Notes: generated from the letters alone by a model not told the origin. A stretch of DNA of 64,000 nt from Geodermatophilaceae bacterium NBWT11 (GCA_014218215.1 CP043652.1:558001-622000), one strand, 5' to 3'. Positions 44,324 through 53,764 are shown, numbered from the stretch's first letter. Translations and numbers: made by a program.

Positions 44324-45814
44324 CTAGAGGGCGCAACCCGCCGCGGCCGGCAGCGGCGCGGGACGACCGACGACCGGCATCCCCAGGCTGACCCCCGGGG
44401 TGGTCGGCCGGACACCGGACTCGGCGGCGTCCCCCGCGCGGGTGCGCCGGTGGGAGAGCAGCGGGCCGTCGGCGATGAGGAAGTGCGGCTTGCCCTCCGT
44501 TACGACGGTCTCGACCACGTCCCCCGGACGGACGCCACCGGCCGGCGGCGCCACGAAGTGCACCAGCCGCCCGTCCCGGGCCCGGCCGGAGAGCCGGCCG
44601 CGGTCGGCGTCCTTGCTGCCCTCGCCTGAGGCGACCAGCAGCTCCACGGTGCGTCCGACCAGGGCTCGGTTGCCGGCCCAGCTGATCTCCTCCTGCAGGC
44701 CGGTGAGCCGCATGTAGCGCTCCTGCACGACCTGCTTCGGCAGCTGGCCGTCCATCTCGGCAGCCGGCGTCCCGGGGCGCTTGGAGTACTGGAACGTGAA
44801 GGCGGAGGAGAACCGCGCGGCCGCGACCACGTCCAGGGTGTCCTGGAAGTCCTGCTCGGTCTCCCCCGGGAAGCCCACGATGACGTCGGTGGTGATCGCC
44901 GCGTCGGGCATCGCGTCGCGGACCCGCTCGATGATCCCGAGGTAGCGGTCCCGCCGGTAGGAGCGGCGCATCCGGCGCAGCACGTCGTCCGAACCGGACT
45001 GCAGGGGCATGTGCAGCTGGTGGCAGACCGCCGGGGTCTCGGCCATGGCGGCGATGACGTCGTCGGTGAAGTCGCGGGGGTGCGGGCTGGTGAACCGCAC
45101 GCGCTCCAGGCCCTCGACGGCACCCGTGGCCCGCAGCAGGTCGGCGAACGCGCCGCGCTCGCCCATCCCGGTGCCGTAGGCGTTCACGTTCTGGCCCAGG
45201 AGGGTCACCTCGAGCACGCCCTGGGCGACCAGGGCCTCCACCTCGGCGAGCACGTCGCCGGGCCGGCGGTCGACCTCGGTGCCGCGCAGGGCCGGGACGA
45301 TGCAGAACGTGCAGGTGTTGTTGCAGCCCACGCTGATGGACACCCAGCCGGAGTAGGCACTGTCCCGCTTGGCGGGCAGGGAGCTCGGAAAGACCTCGAG
45401 TGCCTCCACGATCTCGACCTGGGCCTCCTCGTTGTGCCGGGCCCGGTCGAGCAGGGCCGGCAGCGAACCGACGTTGTGGGTGCCGAAGACGACGTCCACC
45501 CACGGTGCCCGGCTGACGATCGAGGCGCGGTCCTTCTGCGCCAGACAGCCGCCCACGGCGATCTGCATGCCGGGGTGACCGGCCTTGACCGGCCGCAGCT
45601 GGCCGAGGTTGCCGTACAGCTTGTTGTCGGCGTTCTCCCGCACCGCGCAGGTGTTCAGGACGACGACGTCGGGCTCGTCGCCCTCCCCGGCCGCGGCGTA
45701 CCCGGCCTCCTCGAGCAGGCCCGAGAGCCGCTCGGAGTCGTGCACGTTCATCTGGCAGCCGTAGGTGCGCACCCGGTAGGTGCGCGGCGCGGCGGGGGTC
45801 TGGGTGCTCGTCAT
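44324..45814 (-). CDS. miaB: tRNA-2-methylthio-N6-dimethylallyladenosine synthase MiaB
   Basis: A 496-residue radical SAM methylthiotransferase acting on i6A37 made by MiaA. The N-terminal UPF0004 domain has the three cluster cysteines (YGCQMN at C20, NTCAVRE, GGCLAQ); the radical SAM motif is CNNTCTFC; the C-terminal TRAM domain follows ([14 protein letters not shown]). A 60-residue C-terminal extension after TRAM is not conserved. ATG 45814 is chosen over an upstream frame. It is divergent from gluA. Confidence 0.95.
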   Translation of the reverse strand: MTSTQTPAAPRTYRVRTYGCQMNVHDSERLSGLLEEAGYAAAGEGDEPDVVVLNTCAVRENADNKLYGNLGQLRPVKAGHPGMQIAVGGCLAQKDRASIVSRAPWVDVVFGTHNVGSLPALLDRARHNEEAQVEIVEALEVFPSSLPAKRDSAYSGWVSISVGCNNTCTFCIVPALRGTEVDRRPGDVLAEVEALVAQGVLEVTLLGQNVNAYGTGMGERGAFADLLRATGAVEGLERVRFTSPHPRDFTDDVIAAMAETPAVCHQLHMPLQSGSDDVLRRMRRSYRRDRYLGIIERVRDAMPDAAITTDVIVGFPGETEQDFQDTLDVVAAARFSSAFTFQYSKRPGTPAAEMDGQLPKQVVQERYMRLTGLQEEISWAGNRALVGRTVELLVASGEGSKDADRGRLSGRARDGRLVHFVAPPAGGVRPGDVVETVVTEGKPHFLIADGPLLSHRRTRAGDAAESGVRPTTPGVSLGMPVVGRPAPLPAAAGCAL

Positions 45815-45955
45815 GACGACAGCGAGGGTACGGCGCGATCCTGTCCGGACCGGCACGTGACCGACGCCTCCCGTCCACCGGGAACTCCCATGTCGTTGCC
45901 AGCTTCGTTACAGGTTCGTGATGGGCGGGCTTCGTGCCGGGCACCGGGGCCGCCC

Positions 45956-45961
45956 TAGTGT
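45956..45961 (+). promoter_or_regulatory. -10 box giving leaderless gluA
   Basis: TAGTGT ends 8 bases before GTG 45970, so transcription would begin within a base or two of the start codon. No ribosome site exists before gluA, which fits a leaderless message and supports this start. Confidence 0.45.
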
Positions 45962-45969
45962 CCTTCTCC

Positions 45970-46725
45970 GTGACCAGCGCCCGGACCGGAGAACCGCTCG
46001 TCCGTCTCTCCGGTGTCAACAAGTGGTTCGGCGATCTGCACGTGCTGCAGGACGTCGACCTGACCATCGACCGCGGCGAGGTCGTCGTCGTCATCGGCCC
46101 GTCCGGGTCGGGCAAGTCCACGCTCTGCCGGACGATCAACCGGCTCGAGTCGATCGAGCAGGGCGAGATCAGCATCGACGGCACGCCGTTGCCGGCCGAG
46201 GGGAAGGAACTGGCCGCGCTGCGCAGCGACGTCGGCATGGTGTTCCAGAGCTTCAACCTGTTCGCCCACAAGACGATCCTCGAGAACGTCATGCTCGGGC
46301 CGGTCAAGGTGCGCAAGCAGTCCAAGGCCGACGCCGAGAAGCGCGCCCGCGAGCTGCTGGACCGGGTCGGCGTGGGCCACCAGGCCGACAAGGTGCCCGC
46401 CCAGCTCTCCGGCGGCCAGCAGCAGCGTGTGGCCATCGCCCGCGCCCTGGCCATGGACCCCAAGGTGATGCTCTTCGACGAGCCCACCTCCGCCCTGGAC
46501 CCCGAGATGATCAACGAGGTCCTCGAGGTCATGGTCGGGCTGGCCGCGGACGGCATGACCATGGTGGTCGTCACCCACGAGATGGGCTTCGCCCGCCGGG
46601 CGGCCAACCGGGTGGTCTTCATGGACGGCGGCCGGATCGTCGAGTCGAGCGACCCCGAGACCTTCTTCACCACCCCGAGCAGCGACCGGGCCAAGGACTT
46701 CCTGTCCAAGATCCTGAACCACTGA
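45970..46725 (+). CDS. gluA: Glutamate ABC transporter ATPase
   Basis: A 251-residue polar amino acid importer ATPase. Walker [10 protein letters not shown] (43-51), Q-loop [13 protein letters not shown], signature LSGGQQQR, Walker [14 protein letters not shown] and H-loop VTHEMGF are typical of GluA/GlnQ. It powers uptake by GluB (binding protein), GluC and GluD. Two upstream GTG/ATG codons in frame exist but lack ribosome sites. Confidence 0.93.
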   Translation: MTSARTGEPLVRLSGVNKWFGDLHVLQDVDLTIDRGEVVVVIGPSGSGKSTLCRTINRLESIEQGEISIDGTPLPAEGKELAALRSDVGMVFQSFNLFAHKTILENVMLGPVKVRKQSKADAEKRARELLDRVGVGHQADKVPAQLSGGQQQRVAIARALAMDPKVMLFDEPTSALDPEMINEVLEVMVGLAADGMTMVVVTHEMGFARRAANRVVFMDGGRIVESSDPETFFTTPSSDRAKDFLSKILNH

Positions 46726-46754
46726 CCGCCCGCTCCCCCACGAGAAGAGGACCC

Positions 46755-47645
46755 ATGCGTCTCACCCGCTACGCCGCGGCGGCCGCCGCCTTCGGCGTCG
46801 TCCTGACCGGCTGCTCCAGCGAGGCCGGCCAGCAGGCCGAGGAGGCCGCCGACGCCACCGTCGAGGTCGAGCAGGACGTCGACTTCGAGGCCGGCACCAC
46901 GATGGCCGAGCTCGCCGACGCCGGCACCATCACCATCGGCACCAAGTACGACCAGCCCGGCTTCGGGCTGCTGAACCCCAGCGGCGTCCCCGAGGGCTTC
47001 GACGTGCAGATCGGCACGCTGATCGCCGCCCAGCTGGGCATCGCGCCCGAGGACATCGAGTTCGTCGAGACCGTGTCGGCCAACCGCGAGTCCTTCATCC
47101 AGAACGGGCAGGTCGACCTGGTCATCGCGACCTACACGATCAACGACACCCGCAAGGAGCTCGTCGACTTCGCCGGGCCGTACTACGAGGCCGGCCAGGA
47201 CATCATGGTCGCCGCCGGCAACCCCGAGGGCATCGCCGGCCCCGACGACCTCGCGGGCCTGAACGTCTGCTCGGTGGAGGGCTCGACCCCCGCGGAGAAC
47301 ATCCGGACGAACTACCCCGAGGCGCAGCTGACGCTCTTCGACGTCTACTCCAAGTGCGCCGACGCCCTCACCAACGGCCAGGTCGACGCGGTCACCACCG
47401 ACAACGTCATCCTCACCGGCCTGGTGGCGGGCAACCCCGAGGGCTTCGAGCTCGTCGGCAACCCCTTCACCGAGGAGCCCTACGGCATCGGCCTGGAGCT
47501 CGGTGACACGGAGTTCCGCGACTTCATCAACGACACCCTCGAGGCCTCCTTCGAGGACGGCTCGTGGGCCGCGGCCTGGGACGCCACCGCCGGCCAGATC
47601 ACCGGCACCGAGGCCCCCGAGCCGCCGGCCGTCGACCGCTACTGA
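46755..47645 (+). CDS. gluB: Glutamate ABC transporter binding lipoprotein
   Basis: A 296-residue lipoprotein: signal peptide with lipobox VLTGC (Cys19), then GTKYDQPGFGLLNPSGVPEGFDV, matching SBP family 3 glutamate binders, with paired cysteines in CSVEGST and YSKCAD. ATG 46755 has GAAGAGG upstream. A hairpin after the gene (47680-47712) separates it from the permease genes. Confidence 0.93.
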   Translation: MRLTRYAAAAAAFGVVLTGCSSEAGQQAEEAADATVEVEQDVDFEAGTTMAELADAGTITIGTKYDQPGFGLLNPSGVPEGFDVQIGTLIAAQLGIAPEDIEFVETVSANRESFIQNGQVDLVIATYTINDTRKELVDFAGPYYEAGQDIMVAAGNPEGIAGPDDLAGLNVCSVEGSTPAENIRTNYPEAQLTLFDVYSKCADALTNGQVDAVTTDNVILTGLVAGNPEGFELVGNPFTEEPYGIGLELGDTEFRDFINDTLEASFEDGSWAAAWDATAGQITGTEAPEPPAVDRY

Positions 47646-47679
47646 CGCACCGCTGCACCACCTGAACGACGACTGACAC

Positions 47680-47712
47680 GCACCGGCCGGGGCCCCGCGC
47701 CCCGGCCGGTGC
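47680..47712. terminator. Intra-operon hairpin between gluB and gluC
   Basis: A 13-bp stem (GCACCGGCCGGGG with CCCCGGCCGGTGC) with a 7-base loop between gluB and gluC. In binding-protein operons such structures protect the upstream message or partly terminate, giving excess binding protein. Confidence 0.7.
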
Positions 47713-47742
47713 TGTCACCCCACACTCCCGGAGGGAGGCGCT

Positions 47743-48390
47743 GTGCAGTTCTTCACCGACAACTTCGACGTCCTCCTGAAGGCCTTCCTCACCACGCTCT
47801 CGATGAGCCTGCTGGCCGGTGTGCTGGCCCTGGTGCTCGGCACCCTGCTGGCCGCGATGCGGGTGAGCCCGATCGCCCCGCTGCGCGGCCTGGCCACCTT
47901 CTACGTGGAGCTCTTCCGCAACACCCCGCTGACGGTGGTCTTCTTCTTCGTCATCTTCGGGCTGCCCCAGATCGACACCGTGGTGGGCTTCTTCCCCGGT
48001 GCGGTCATCGCGGTCGGCACCTACACCGCGGCCTTCGTCGCCGAGGCCATCCGCTCGGGCATCAACTCCGTCAGCGCCGGCCAGGCCGAGGCCTCCCGCG
48101 CCCTGGGCCTGACGTTCGGCCAGTCGCTGCGTGAGATCGTGCTGCCCCAGGCCTTCCGCACCGTCGTCCCGCCGCTGGGCAGCGTCTTCATCGCGATGGT
48201 GAAGAACACCTCGATCGCCGCCGGGTTCTCGGTCACCGAGCTCAGCTCGACCCTCCCCCGACTGGTCAACGCCGACGCCGGAGCCCTGCTCCTGGTGCTC
48301 CTCGGCGTCGTCGTCGGGTACATGATCATCACGCTGCCGATGGCCTTCGCGGTCAACCGGCTCGAGCGACGGGTGGCGATCCTGCGATGA
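47743..48390 (+). CDS. gluC: Glutamate ABC transporter permease
   Basis: A 215-residue HisM-type permease with five hydrophobic segments and the EAA loop GQAEASRALGLTFGQSLREI. FYVELFRNTPLTVVFFFV is the usual polar amino acid permease signature. GTG 47743 has GAGGGAGG upstream. It overlaps gluD by four bases (ATGA). Confidence 0.92.
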   Translation: MQFFTDNFDVLLKAFLTTLSMSLLAGVLALVLGTLLAAMRVSPIAPLRGLATFYVELFRNTPLTVVFFFVIFGLPQIDTVVGFFPGAVIAVGTYTAAFVAEAIRSGINSVSAGQAEASRALGLTFGQSLREIVLPQAFRTVVPPLGSVFIAMVKNTSIAAGFSVTELSSTLPRLVNADAGALLLVLLGVVVGYMIITLPMAFAVNRLERRVAILR

Positions 48391-49280
48391 GCGCACCGGT
48401 CCTGTTCGACGTCCCCGGCCCCAAGGCCAAGGCCCGCATCCGGATCGGCACGGTCATCGGCGTCCTCGTCGTGCTCGGGCTGATCGGCATCGTGCTGCTG
48501 CGCCTGAACGGCAACGGCCAGCTCGACCCCGCCCGCTGGGCGATCCTCTTCGACCCCGGTTCGGGGGTGCCCCAGGCGCTCGGACAGGCCCTGGTGCGCA
48601 CCCTGCAGGTCGCGGTGGTCGCCATGGTCGCCTCCACCGTGCTGGGTGTGCTGCTGGCCGTCGGCCGGCTCTCCGAGCACCGCTTCGTGCGCATCCCGGT
48701 CACCACGCTCATCGAGTTCTTCCGCTCGATCCCGCTGCTGGTCGTGATCTTCGCGCTGTACTTCGTGCTCCCCCGGTTCGGCATCGAGCTCAGCGCGTTC
48801 GCCGCCCTGGCCGTCGGGCTCACCCTCTACAACATGGCGGTGCTGGCCGAGATCTTCCGGGCCGGGATCCTGTCGGTGGACAAGGGCCAGCGGGAGGCCG
48901 CGCTGGCCCTGGGGATGCGCAAGACCCAGGTGATGACCCTGGTGCTGCTCCCCCAGGCCACCCGCCGGATGCTGCCGGTGCTCATCGCCCAGATCGTGGT
49001 GCTGCTGAAGGACACCTCGTTGGGCTTCATCATCGGGTACTTCGAACTGCTCCGGCAGGCACGCAGCCTCGTGGAGTTCCTGAACTTCAACTTCGGGAAC
49101 ATCTACACGCTGCAGATCTACGTGGGCGCCGGCTTGATGTACATCCTCATCAACGTGCTGATCTCGCAGATCGCCAAGCTGGTGGAGAAGCGCACCCGGT
49201 CGAACTCGAAGACCGCAGCGGTGGGTGCCATCGACCTGCCCAACGCCCCGGTGACGACGGGCAACAACTCGGGACTGTGA
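48387..49280 (+). CDS. gluD: Glutamate ABC transporter permease
   Basis: A 297-residue permease with a longer N-terminal part carrying an extra helix (TVIGVLVVLGLIGIVLLRL), then the conserved FFRSIPLLVVIFALYF and EAA loop GQREAALALGMRKTQVM. The C-terminal 30 residues are a soluble tail. It completes gluABCD and is coupled to gluC. Confidence 0.92.
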   Translation: MSAPVLFDVPGPKAKARIRIGTVIGVLVVLGLIGIVLLRLNGNGQLDPARWAILFDPGSGVPQALGQALVRTLQVAVVAMVASTVLGVLLAVGRLSEHRFVRIPVTTLIEFFRSIPLLVVIFALYFVLPRFGIELSAFAALAVGLTLYNMAVLAEIFRAGILSVDKGQREAALALGMRKTQVMTLVLLPQATRRMLPVLIAQIVVLLKDTSLGFIIGYFELLRQARSLVEFLNFNFGNIYTLQIYVGAGLMYILINVLISQIAKLVEKRTRSNSKTAAVGAIDLPNAPVTTGNNSGL

Positions 49281-49336
49281 CCGGACGCGTGCCGCTGCGG
49301 ATGCCGCGGCACCCGACGGGTGAGACTGGTCCGGAC

Positions 49337-49714
49337 ATGGACACCCCCGCTGCCGCCCCGCCGCCCGTCGCCGACCCGGAGCAGCTGTTCGTCAGCCGGC
49401 TGCGGTCGGCCGCCCGGGGCTTCGCCTCGGCGGCCGGCGCGCAGACGGCGGTGGTCCGGGAGGCGGTGCCGCCGGCGCGGCACCGCCGTTCCCGGTGCCG
49501 GGTGGTGCTCCGCTGGGCGGACGGCGCCGAGTCCGACGTGACCTTCCTCGGCCCCGCCGGTCGGTCCCCCGGGGTCCCGACGTCCCCGGACCTGGACGTG
49601 CAGATCCGGCGCTGGCTCACCGAGGGCCGCCCCGAGGACCCGTCCTGGCTGGTGCCCGACGAGGACTCCCCTGCCGGCACCGCCGTCGACGTGGCCGCCT
49701 GGCTGGCCCGCTGA
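49337..49714 (+). CDS. Hypothetical protein
   Basis: A 125-residue protein of unknown function, with an Ala/Pro-rich N-terminus and an arginine-rich middle (PARHRRSRCRVVLRWADG). No motif is recognised. ATG 49337 is taken as start; a GTG at 49277 overlapping the gluD stop (GTGA) would add 20 residues and is equally allowed. It converges on recX. Confidence 0.55.
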   Translation: MDTPAAAPPPVADPEQLFVSRLRSAARGFASAAGAQTAVVREAVPPARHRRSRCRVVLRWADGAESDVTFLGPAGRSPGVPTSPDLDVQIRRWLTEGRPEDPSWLVPDEDSPAGTAVDVAAWLAR

Positions 49715-49720
49715 GCTCAG

Positions 49721-49749
49721 CCGGACGACCTGCCCGTCAGCTCGTCCGG
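49721..49749. terminator. Convergent hairpin before recX end
   Basis: CCGGACGA/TCGTCCGG, 8 bp with a 13-base loop that contains the recX stop codon; the adjacent GCTGAGCTCAGC is a further perfect palindrome. Likely shared by both convergent genes. Confidence 0.5.
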
Positions 49750-51218
49750 CCGCCGGACAGGTCGGACCGTCGCTGCACCGGCCGGGACCGGGCGACGCCG
49801 TCGAGGGTGAGCCCCTCCCCGACCTCGGTCTCGTCGACCGGCCGGCGGGACCACGCACCGAGACCGGTGCCCTCGCTGGACCCGCCCAGCTCCGGCGGAG
49901 CGTCGTCAGCCACCGCGGCGGCGTCCTCGACGGCACCATCGGCCTCGAGAGCCTCACGGACGACGATCGCGGCCAGACCCCCGCCGTAGCCCTTGCGGGC
50001 GAGCATCCCGACCATCCGGCGGGTGGCGGTGGCGGTGTCCAGCCGGCGCATCGAGGGCACCTTCTTGGCGACCAGCGCGCGGGCGGTGTCCCACTCGGCC
50101 TGCGGGTCGACCGCCTCCAGCGCGACGGCGGCGACCTCGGGGTCGACGCCCTTGGCCTCGAGCTCGTGGGCCAGGGCCCGCTTGCTCAGCCCACGACCGG
50201 TCTGCCGGGAGTCGATCCACATGGCGGCGAAGGCCGCGTCGTCGATCAGACCCACCTCGGTGAACCGCTCGAGCACGGCCTCGGCAGCCTCGTCGGGCAC
50301 CTCACGCTCGCGCAGCATGTCCGCCAGCTGCTGACGGGTCTTCGCCGTGCCGGTCAGTGCGGCCAGGCAGAGCTGGCGGGCGACCTGCTCCGGGTCCTCC
50401 ATCTCGGGCGCGGGCTCACCCTCGGCCCGCCGGGGCCGCTCGAAGGACCCCGCCCGACCGCGGTTGCCCGACCGCGCCGGGGCGGGTGGGCTCTCGGTCT
50501 CGGGGGCGGTGTCGCCGGCAGGAGCCGGCACGGGCTCCTCCACCTCGGCGTCCAGCTGGACGCCCCAGGTGCGCTGACGGGACTTCTTCTTGCCCCCGGG
50601 GCGGCCGAAGCCGGACGACCCGTCGCCGAAGGAACTGGAGCCGCCCGACCGGGAACCGAACGAGCCGGCTCCCCCGCCCTTCCCGAACGACCCCGTCGAA
50701 CTCCGCTTGCCGAAGGAGCCCGCCTCAGCGGCGCGCTCGGCCTTGCGGGCAGCGCGGGCCGCGCTGGACGTGCCCTCGAGAGAGACGGGCTCGTCCGCAC
50801 CCTCGCTGTCGGGCACCGGTGCCCCCCGGCGGCCGAAGGAGCTGTTCCCGCCGCCGGCGGGAGGACGCTTGCCGAAGGTGCCCTTCCCACTGCGCTGCCC
50901 GAAAGAGCTGGCACCCCGGCGGGCCGGAGCCGCCGACGGGATCTCTTCCTCGCCGGCCCCCGGGGCAGTGGCGTCGGGGGCCGCCGCGGTGCGGGTCGCT
51001 GCTGCCTTCCGCGGCCTGCGGGGAGCCCGCGGCGCGCGCGGGGCCGGCGGACCGTCGGTCCCCGCGCCGGAGGACGACACCGACGCGCCGTCGGAGGCAC
51101 CGCGACGAGGACGCTCGGCTGCGCTCTGGTCCTCGTCGCGGTCGACGAACGGCGTCGGGTCCTGGGACTCCTCGGCCCAGGGGTCCCAGCTGTCGAGCCC
51201 GCGGTCGGCGGGGTCCAC
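49737..51218 (-). CDS. recX: RecX with long FG-repeat N-terminal region
   Basis: A 493-residue RecA modulator, about three times the usual length. Residues about 275-430 are the RecX helical repeats (ARQLCLAALTG, LIDDAAFAAMWIDSRQTGRGLSKRAL, ARKGYGGGLAAIVVREAL). Residues 1-270 are predicted disordered and basic, with eight FG motifs at residues 106-205 in SFG[K/R/Q]R-type contexts. GTG 51218 begins 8 bases after the recA stop and no ribosome site is seen; later starts would be inside the disordered part. RecX inhibits RecA filaments in known species; the FG tract is unexplained. Confidence 0.85.
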   Translation of the reverse strand: MDPADRGLDSWDPWAEESQDPTPFVDRDEDQSAAERPRRGASDGASVSSSGAGTDGPPAPRAPRAPRRPRKAAATRTAAAPDATAPGAGEEEIPSAAPARRGASSFGQRSGKGTFGKRPPAGGGNSSFGRRGAPVPDSEGADEPVSLEGTSSAARAARKAERAAEAGSFGKRSSTGSFGKGGGAGSFGSRSGGSSSFGDGSSGFGRPGGKKKSRQRTWGVQLDAEVEEPVPAPAGDTAPETESPPAPARSGNRGRAGSFERPRRAEGEPAPEMEDPEQVARQLCLAALTGTAKTRQQLADMLREREVPDEAAEAVLERFTEVGLIDDAAFAAMWIDSRQTGRGLSKRALAHELEAKGVDPEVAAVALEAVDPQAEWDTARALVAKKVPSMRRLDTATATRRMVGMLARKGYGGGLAAIVVREALEADGAVEDAAAVADDAPPELGGSSEGTGLGAWSRRPVDETEVGEGLTLDGVARSRPVQRRSDLSGGRTS

Positions 51219-51226
51219 CGGCCGGC

Positions 51227-52261
51227 TCAGAAGTCGGCGGGCGCGGCGTCGACCGGAGCGTCGGCCGCGACACCGATGCCGAGCTTGTCCTTGACCTTCT
51301 TCTCGATCTCGTCGGCCAGGTCGGGGTTGTCCCGCAGGAAGTTGCGGGCGTTCTCCTTGCCCTGACCCAACTGGTCGCCCTCGTAGGTGTACCAAGCACC
51401 GGACTTGCGCACGATGCCCTGCTCGACACCCACGTCGATGAGGCCGCCCTCGCGGCTGAAGCCCTGGCCCCAGATGAGGTCGAGCTCGGCCTGCTTGAAC
51501 GGGGCAGCGACCTTGTTCTTCACGACCTTGACCCGGACCCGGCTGCCGACCGCGTCGGTGCCGGTCTTCAGGGTCTCGATGCGCCGGACGTCCAGTCGGA
51601 CCGAGGAGTAGAACTTCAGCGCCCGACCACCGGTGGTGACCTCCGGCGAGCCGTAGACCACGCCGACCTTCTCGCGGAGCTGGTTGATGAAGATGCAGGT
51701 GGTGCCCGAGTTGCTCAGCGCACCGGTGATCTTGCGCAGCGCCTGGCTCATCAGGCGGGCCTGCAGACCGACGTGGCTGTCACCCATCTCGCCCTCGATC
51801 TCCGCACGCGGCACCAGGGCGGCCACGGAGTCGATGACGATCAGGTCCAGCGCACCGGAGCGGATCAGCATGTCCGCGATCTCCAGCGCCTGCTCACCGG
51901 TGTCGGGCTGGCTGATCAGCAGGGCGTCGGTGTCGACGCCGATGGCGCGGGCGTAGTCGGGGTCCAGCGCGTGCTCGGCGTCGATGAAGGCCACGATGCC
52001 GCCGAGGGCCTGGGCGTTGGCCACCGCGTGCAGGGCGACCGTCGTCTTGCCCGAGGCCTCCGGGCCGTAGACCTCGACCACCCGGCCACGGGGCAGGCCA
52101 CCGATGCCCAGGGCGATGTCCAGGGCGATGGAGCCGGTCGGGATGACCTTCATGGCCACCTCCGGCGAGTCGCCCAGGCGCATGACCGAGCCCTTGCCGA
52201 ACTGCTTGTCGATCTGGGCGAGGGCCATGTCGAGGGCCTTGTCGCGGTCCAGGGTTGCCAT
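51227..52261 (-). CDS. recA: Recombinase RecA
   Basis: A 344-residue recombinase and LexA co-protease. Walker A GPEASGKT, Walker [11 protein letters not shown], loop L1/L2 region ([22 protein letters not shown] in part, [11 protein letters not shown]) and the C-terminal domain are complete; there is no intein. ATG 52261 is preferred to GTG 52270 because AGGTGG precedes it. Two promoter elements upstream, a PafBC-type promoter and an SOS box, indicate dual damage control. Confidence 0.98.
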   Translation of the reverse strand: MATLDRDKALDMALAQIDKQFGKGSVMRLGDSPEVAMKVIPTGSIALDIALGIGGLPRGRVVEVYGPEASGKTTVALHAVANAQALGGIVAFIDAEHALDPDYARAIGVDTDALLISQPDTGEQALEIADMLIRSGALDLIVIDSVAALVPRAEIEGEMGDSHVGLQARLMSQALRKITGALSNSGTTCIFINQLREKVGVVYGSPEVTTGGRALKFYSSVRLDVRRIETLKTGTDAVGSRVRVKVVKNKVAAPFKQAELDLIWGQGFSREGGLIDVGVEQGIVRKSGAWYTYEGDQLGQGKENARNFLRDNPDLADEIEKKVKDKLGIGVAADAPVDAAPADF

Positions 52262-52312
52262 CGGGTCCACCTTCGGGGTCGTCGCTGAGTCGCTGTGTGC
52301 GGGTCGAGACCG

Positions 52313-52335
52313 ACGCTAGGGCGAGGGTCTGACAA
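52313..52335 (-). promoter_or_regulatory. PafBC/RecA-NDp promoter of recA
   Basis: TTGTCAGAC-N8-TAGCGT on the minus strand fits the LexA-independent damage promoter TTGTCRGTG-N8-TANNNT of mycobacterial recA. The predicted message starts about 45 bases before the ATG. Confidence 0.8.
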
Positions 52336-52392
52336 AACCGGGCGACCGGGAGGATCTGTGGATCCGGCACCGGCCTGTGGACAACCGTAGGA

Positions 52393-52406
52393 CGAACACC
52401 TGTTCG
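52393..52406. promoter_or_regulatory. SOS box of recA
   Basis: CGAAC-ACCT-GTTCG, a perfect palindrome matching the core of the LexA operator, about 132 bases upstream of recA and upstream of its PafBC-type promoter. This is the arrangement seen in mycobacteria. Confidence 0.88.
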
Positions 52407-52442
52407 AATCCAGCGACACGCCGCAGCGGGCGTGTCGACACC

Positions 52443-52841
52443 TCAGCGGCGGGTGTCGTGCTCCTCGCGTGCGGCGTGCACGGCCGGCAACCGGTCCTCG
52501 ACGAACCCGATCAGGTCCAGCAACCGGGGCGCGAGCTCGCGTCCGGCCGCGGTCAGCCGGTACTCCACGTGCGGGGGGATGGCCGACAGCACCTCGCGGT
52601 GCACCCACCCGTCCCGCTCGAGGGTCTGCAGGCTCTGCGCGAGCATCTTCTCGCTGACCCCGTCCACCCGGCGACGCAGCTCGCCGAACCGGTGCGGGGC
52701 CTCCAGCAGGGCGGACAACGCCAGCAGCGACCACTTGCCGGTCACGTGCTCCAGGGCCTCGCGCGAGGTGCAGGCGCGACTGAAGACGTCGGCGGCGAAC
52801 GCCTCGACCGGGTCGGTCCCGGGCACCCCTCCGGCAGCCAC
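52443..52841 (-). CDS. HxlR-family regulator
   Basis: A 132-residue winged-helix regulator with the HxlR pattern HVTGKWSLLALSALLEAPHRFGELRRRVDGVSEKML in successive helices, then the wing (EYRLTAAGREL). Cys near residue 20 of the N-terminal arm could sense electrophiles or quinones, as in related proteins. GTG 52841 is used; no ribosome site is seen. It is divergent from the QorB-like gene, and an inverted repeat lies between. Confidence 0.85.
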   Translation of the reverse strand: MAAGGVPGTDPVEAFAADVFSRACTSREALEHVTGKWSLLALSALLEAPHRFGELRRRVDGVSEKMLAQSLQTLERDGWVHREVLSAIPPHVEYRLTAAGRELAPRLLDLIGFVEDRLPAVHAAREEHDTRR

Positions 52842-52867
52842 GGCACGAGTGTACGTTCTCTCCGAAA

Positions 52868-52888
52868 GCGCTAACCAGGAGTTAGTGC
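52868..52888. promoter_or_regulatory. Operator between HxlR and QorB-like genes
   Basis: GCGCTAAC-N5-GTTAGTGC, an 8-bp inverted repeat with one mismatch, centred between the two divergent starts (27 and 19 bases away). Probably the HxlR-type binding site. Confidence 0.65.
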
Positions 52889-52906
52889 ACACCGAGGAGG
52901 AAGCAA

Positions 52907-53764
52907 ATGATCGCCGTCACCGGAGCCACCGGCCACCTGGGCCGCCTCGTCGTCACCGGCCTGCTCGACGCCGGCGTCCCGGCGGCCGAGGTCACCGCTC
53001 TCGTCCGGGACGCGGGCCGGGCCGCAGACCTGGCTGCCCGCGGTGTCACCGTGCGGGTGGCCGACTACACCGACCGGGCCTCCCTGGACGCCGCGCTGTC
53101 CGGCGTCGACCGGCTCCTCCTGGTCTCCGGCAGCGAGGTGGGGCAGCGGGTCGCCCAGCACACCGCCGTCGTCGAGGCTGCGCAGGCCGCCGGTGTCGAC
53201 CTGCTCGTCTACACGTCGGCCCCGAAGGCGCTGACCAGCACGCTCGTGCTGGCCCCGGAGCACAAGGCGACCGAGGAGCTGATCGCACAGGCGGGCATCC
53301 CCGCCGTGGTGCTCCGCAACAACTGGTACTGGGAGAACTACGACGCCCAGATCGGCCAGGCGGCCGCCACCGGGCAGCTCGCCGGCAGCGACCACGGCGG
53401 CCGGGCCTGGCCCGCGGCGCGGGCGGACTTCGCCGCCGCCGCCGTCGCCGTCCTCACCGACCCCGACGTGCAGCCGGCCACCCTTGAGCTCGACGGGGAC
53501 GCCCCGTTCTCCCTGTCCGACCTGGCCGCCGAGGTCGGCCGGCAGACCGGTCGTGAGGTCGCCTTCACCGACCTGTCCACCGAGGACCACGTGCAGCTGC
53601 TGCGCAGCGTGGGCCTGGACGAGGGCACCGCGGGCTTCGTCGCGGCGATCGACACCGGCATCGCCGCCGGGGAGCTCGACACCGGCGGCTCGGGCATCTC
53701 CGGCCTGACCGGTCGACCCACCCGCACCCTGGCCGAGCACGTGCGCGCCGTCCTGGCCGGCTGA
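52907..53764 (+). CDS. NAD(P)H-binding quinone reductase-like protein (QorB/NmrA type)
   Basis: A 285-residue atypical short-chain dehydrogenase with GATGHLG (6-12) for NADP(H) and the NmrA/QorB-type pattern LVYTSAPKA, EHKATEELIAQAGIPAVVLRNNWYWEN. Relatives reduce quinones with NADPH. ATG 52907 has GAGGAGG upstream. Divergent HxlR regulators commonly control such genes during quinone or electrophile stress. Confidence 0.88.
   Translation: MIAVTGATGHLGRLVVTGLLDAGVPAAEVTALVRDAGRAADLAARGVTVRVADYTDRASLDAALSGVDRLLLVSGSEVGQRVAQHTAVVEAAQAAGVDLLVYTSAPKALTSTLVLAPEHKATEELIAQAGIPAVVLRNNWYWENYDAQIGQAAATGQLAGSDHGGRAWPAARADFAAAAVAVLTDPDVQPATLELDGDAPFSLSDLAAEVGRQTGREVAFTDLSTEDHVQLLRSVGLDEGTAGFVAAIDTGIAAGELDTGGSGISGLTGRPTRTLAEHVRAVLAG

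Noticed and set aside
44220-46709. 5' extension of the DUF4192 frame to 46709
   Set aside because: The extension is antisense to gluA and out of frame over miaB; family N-terminus fits ATG 44219.
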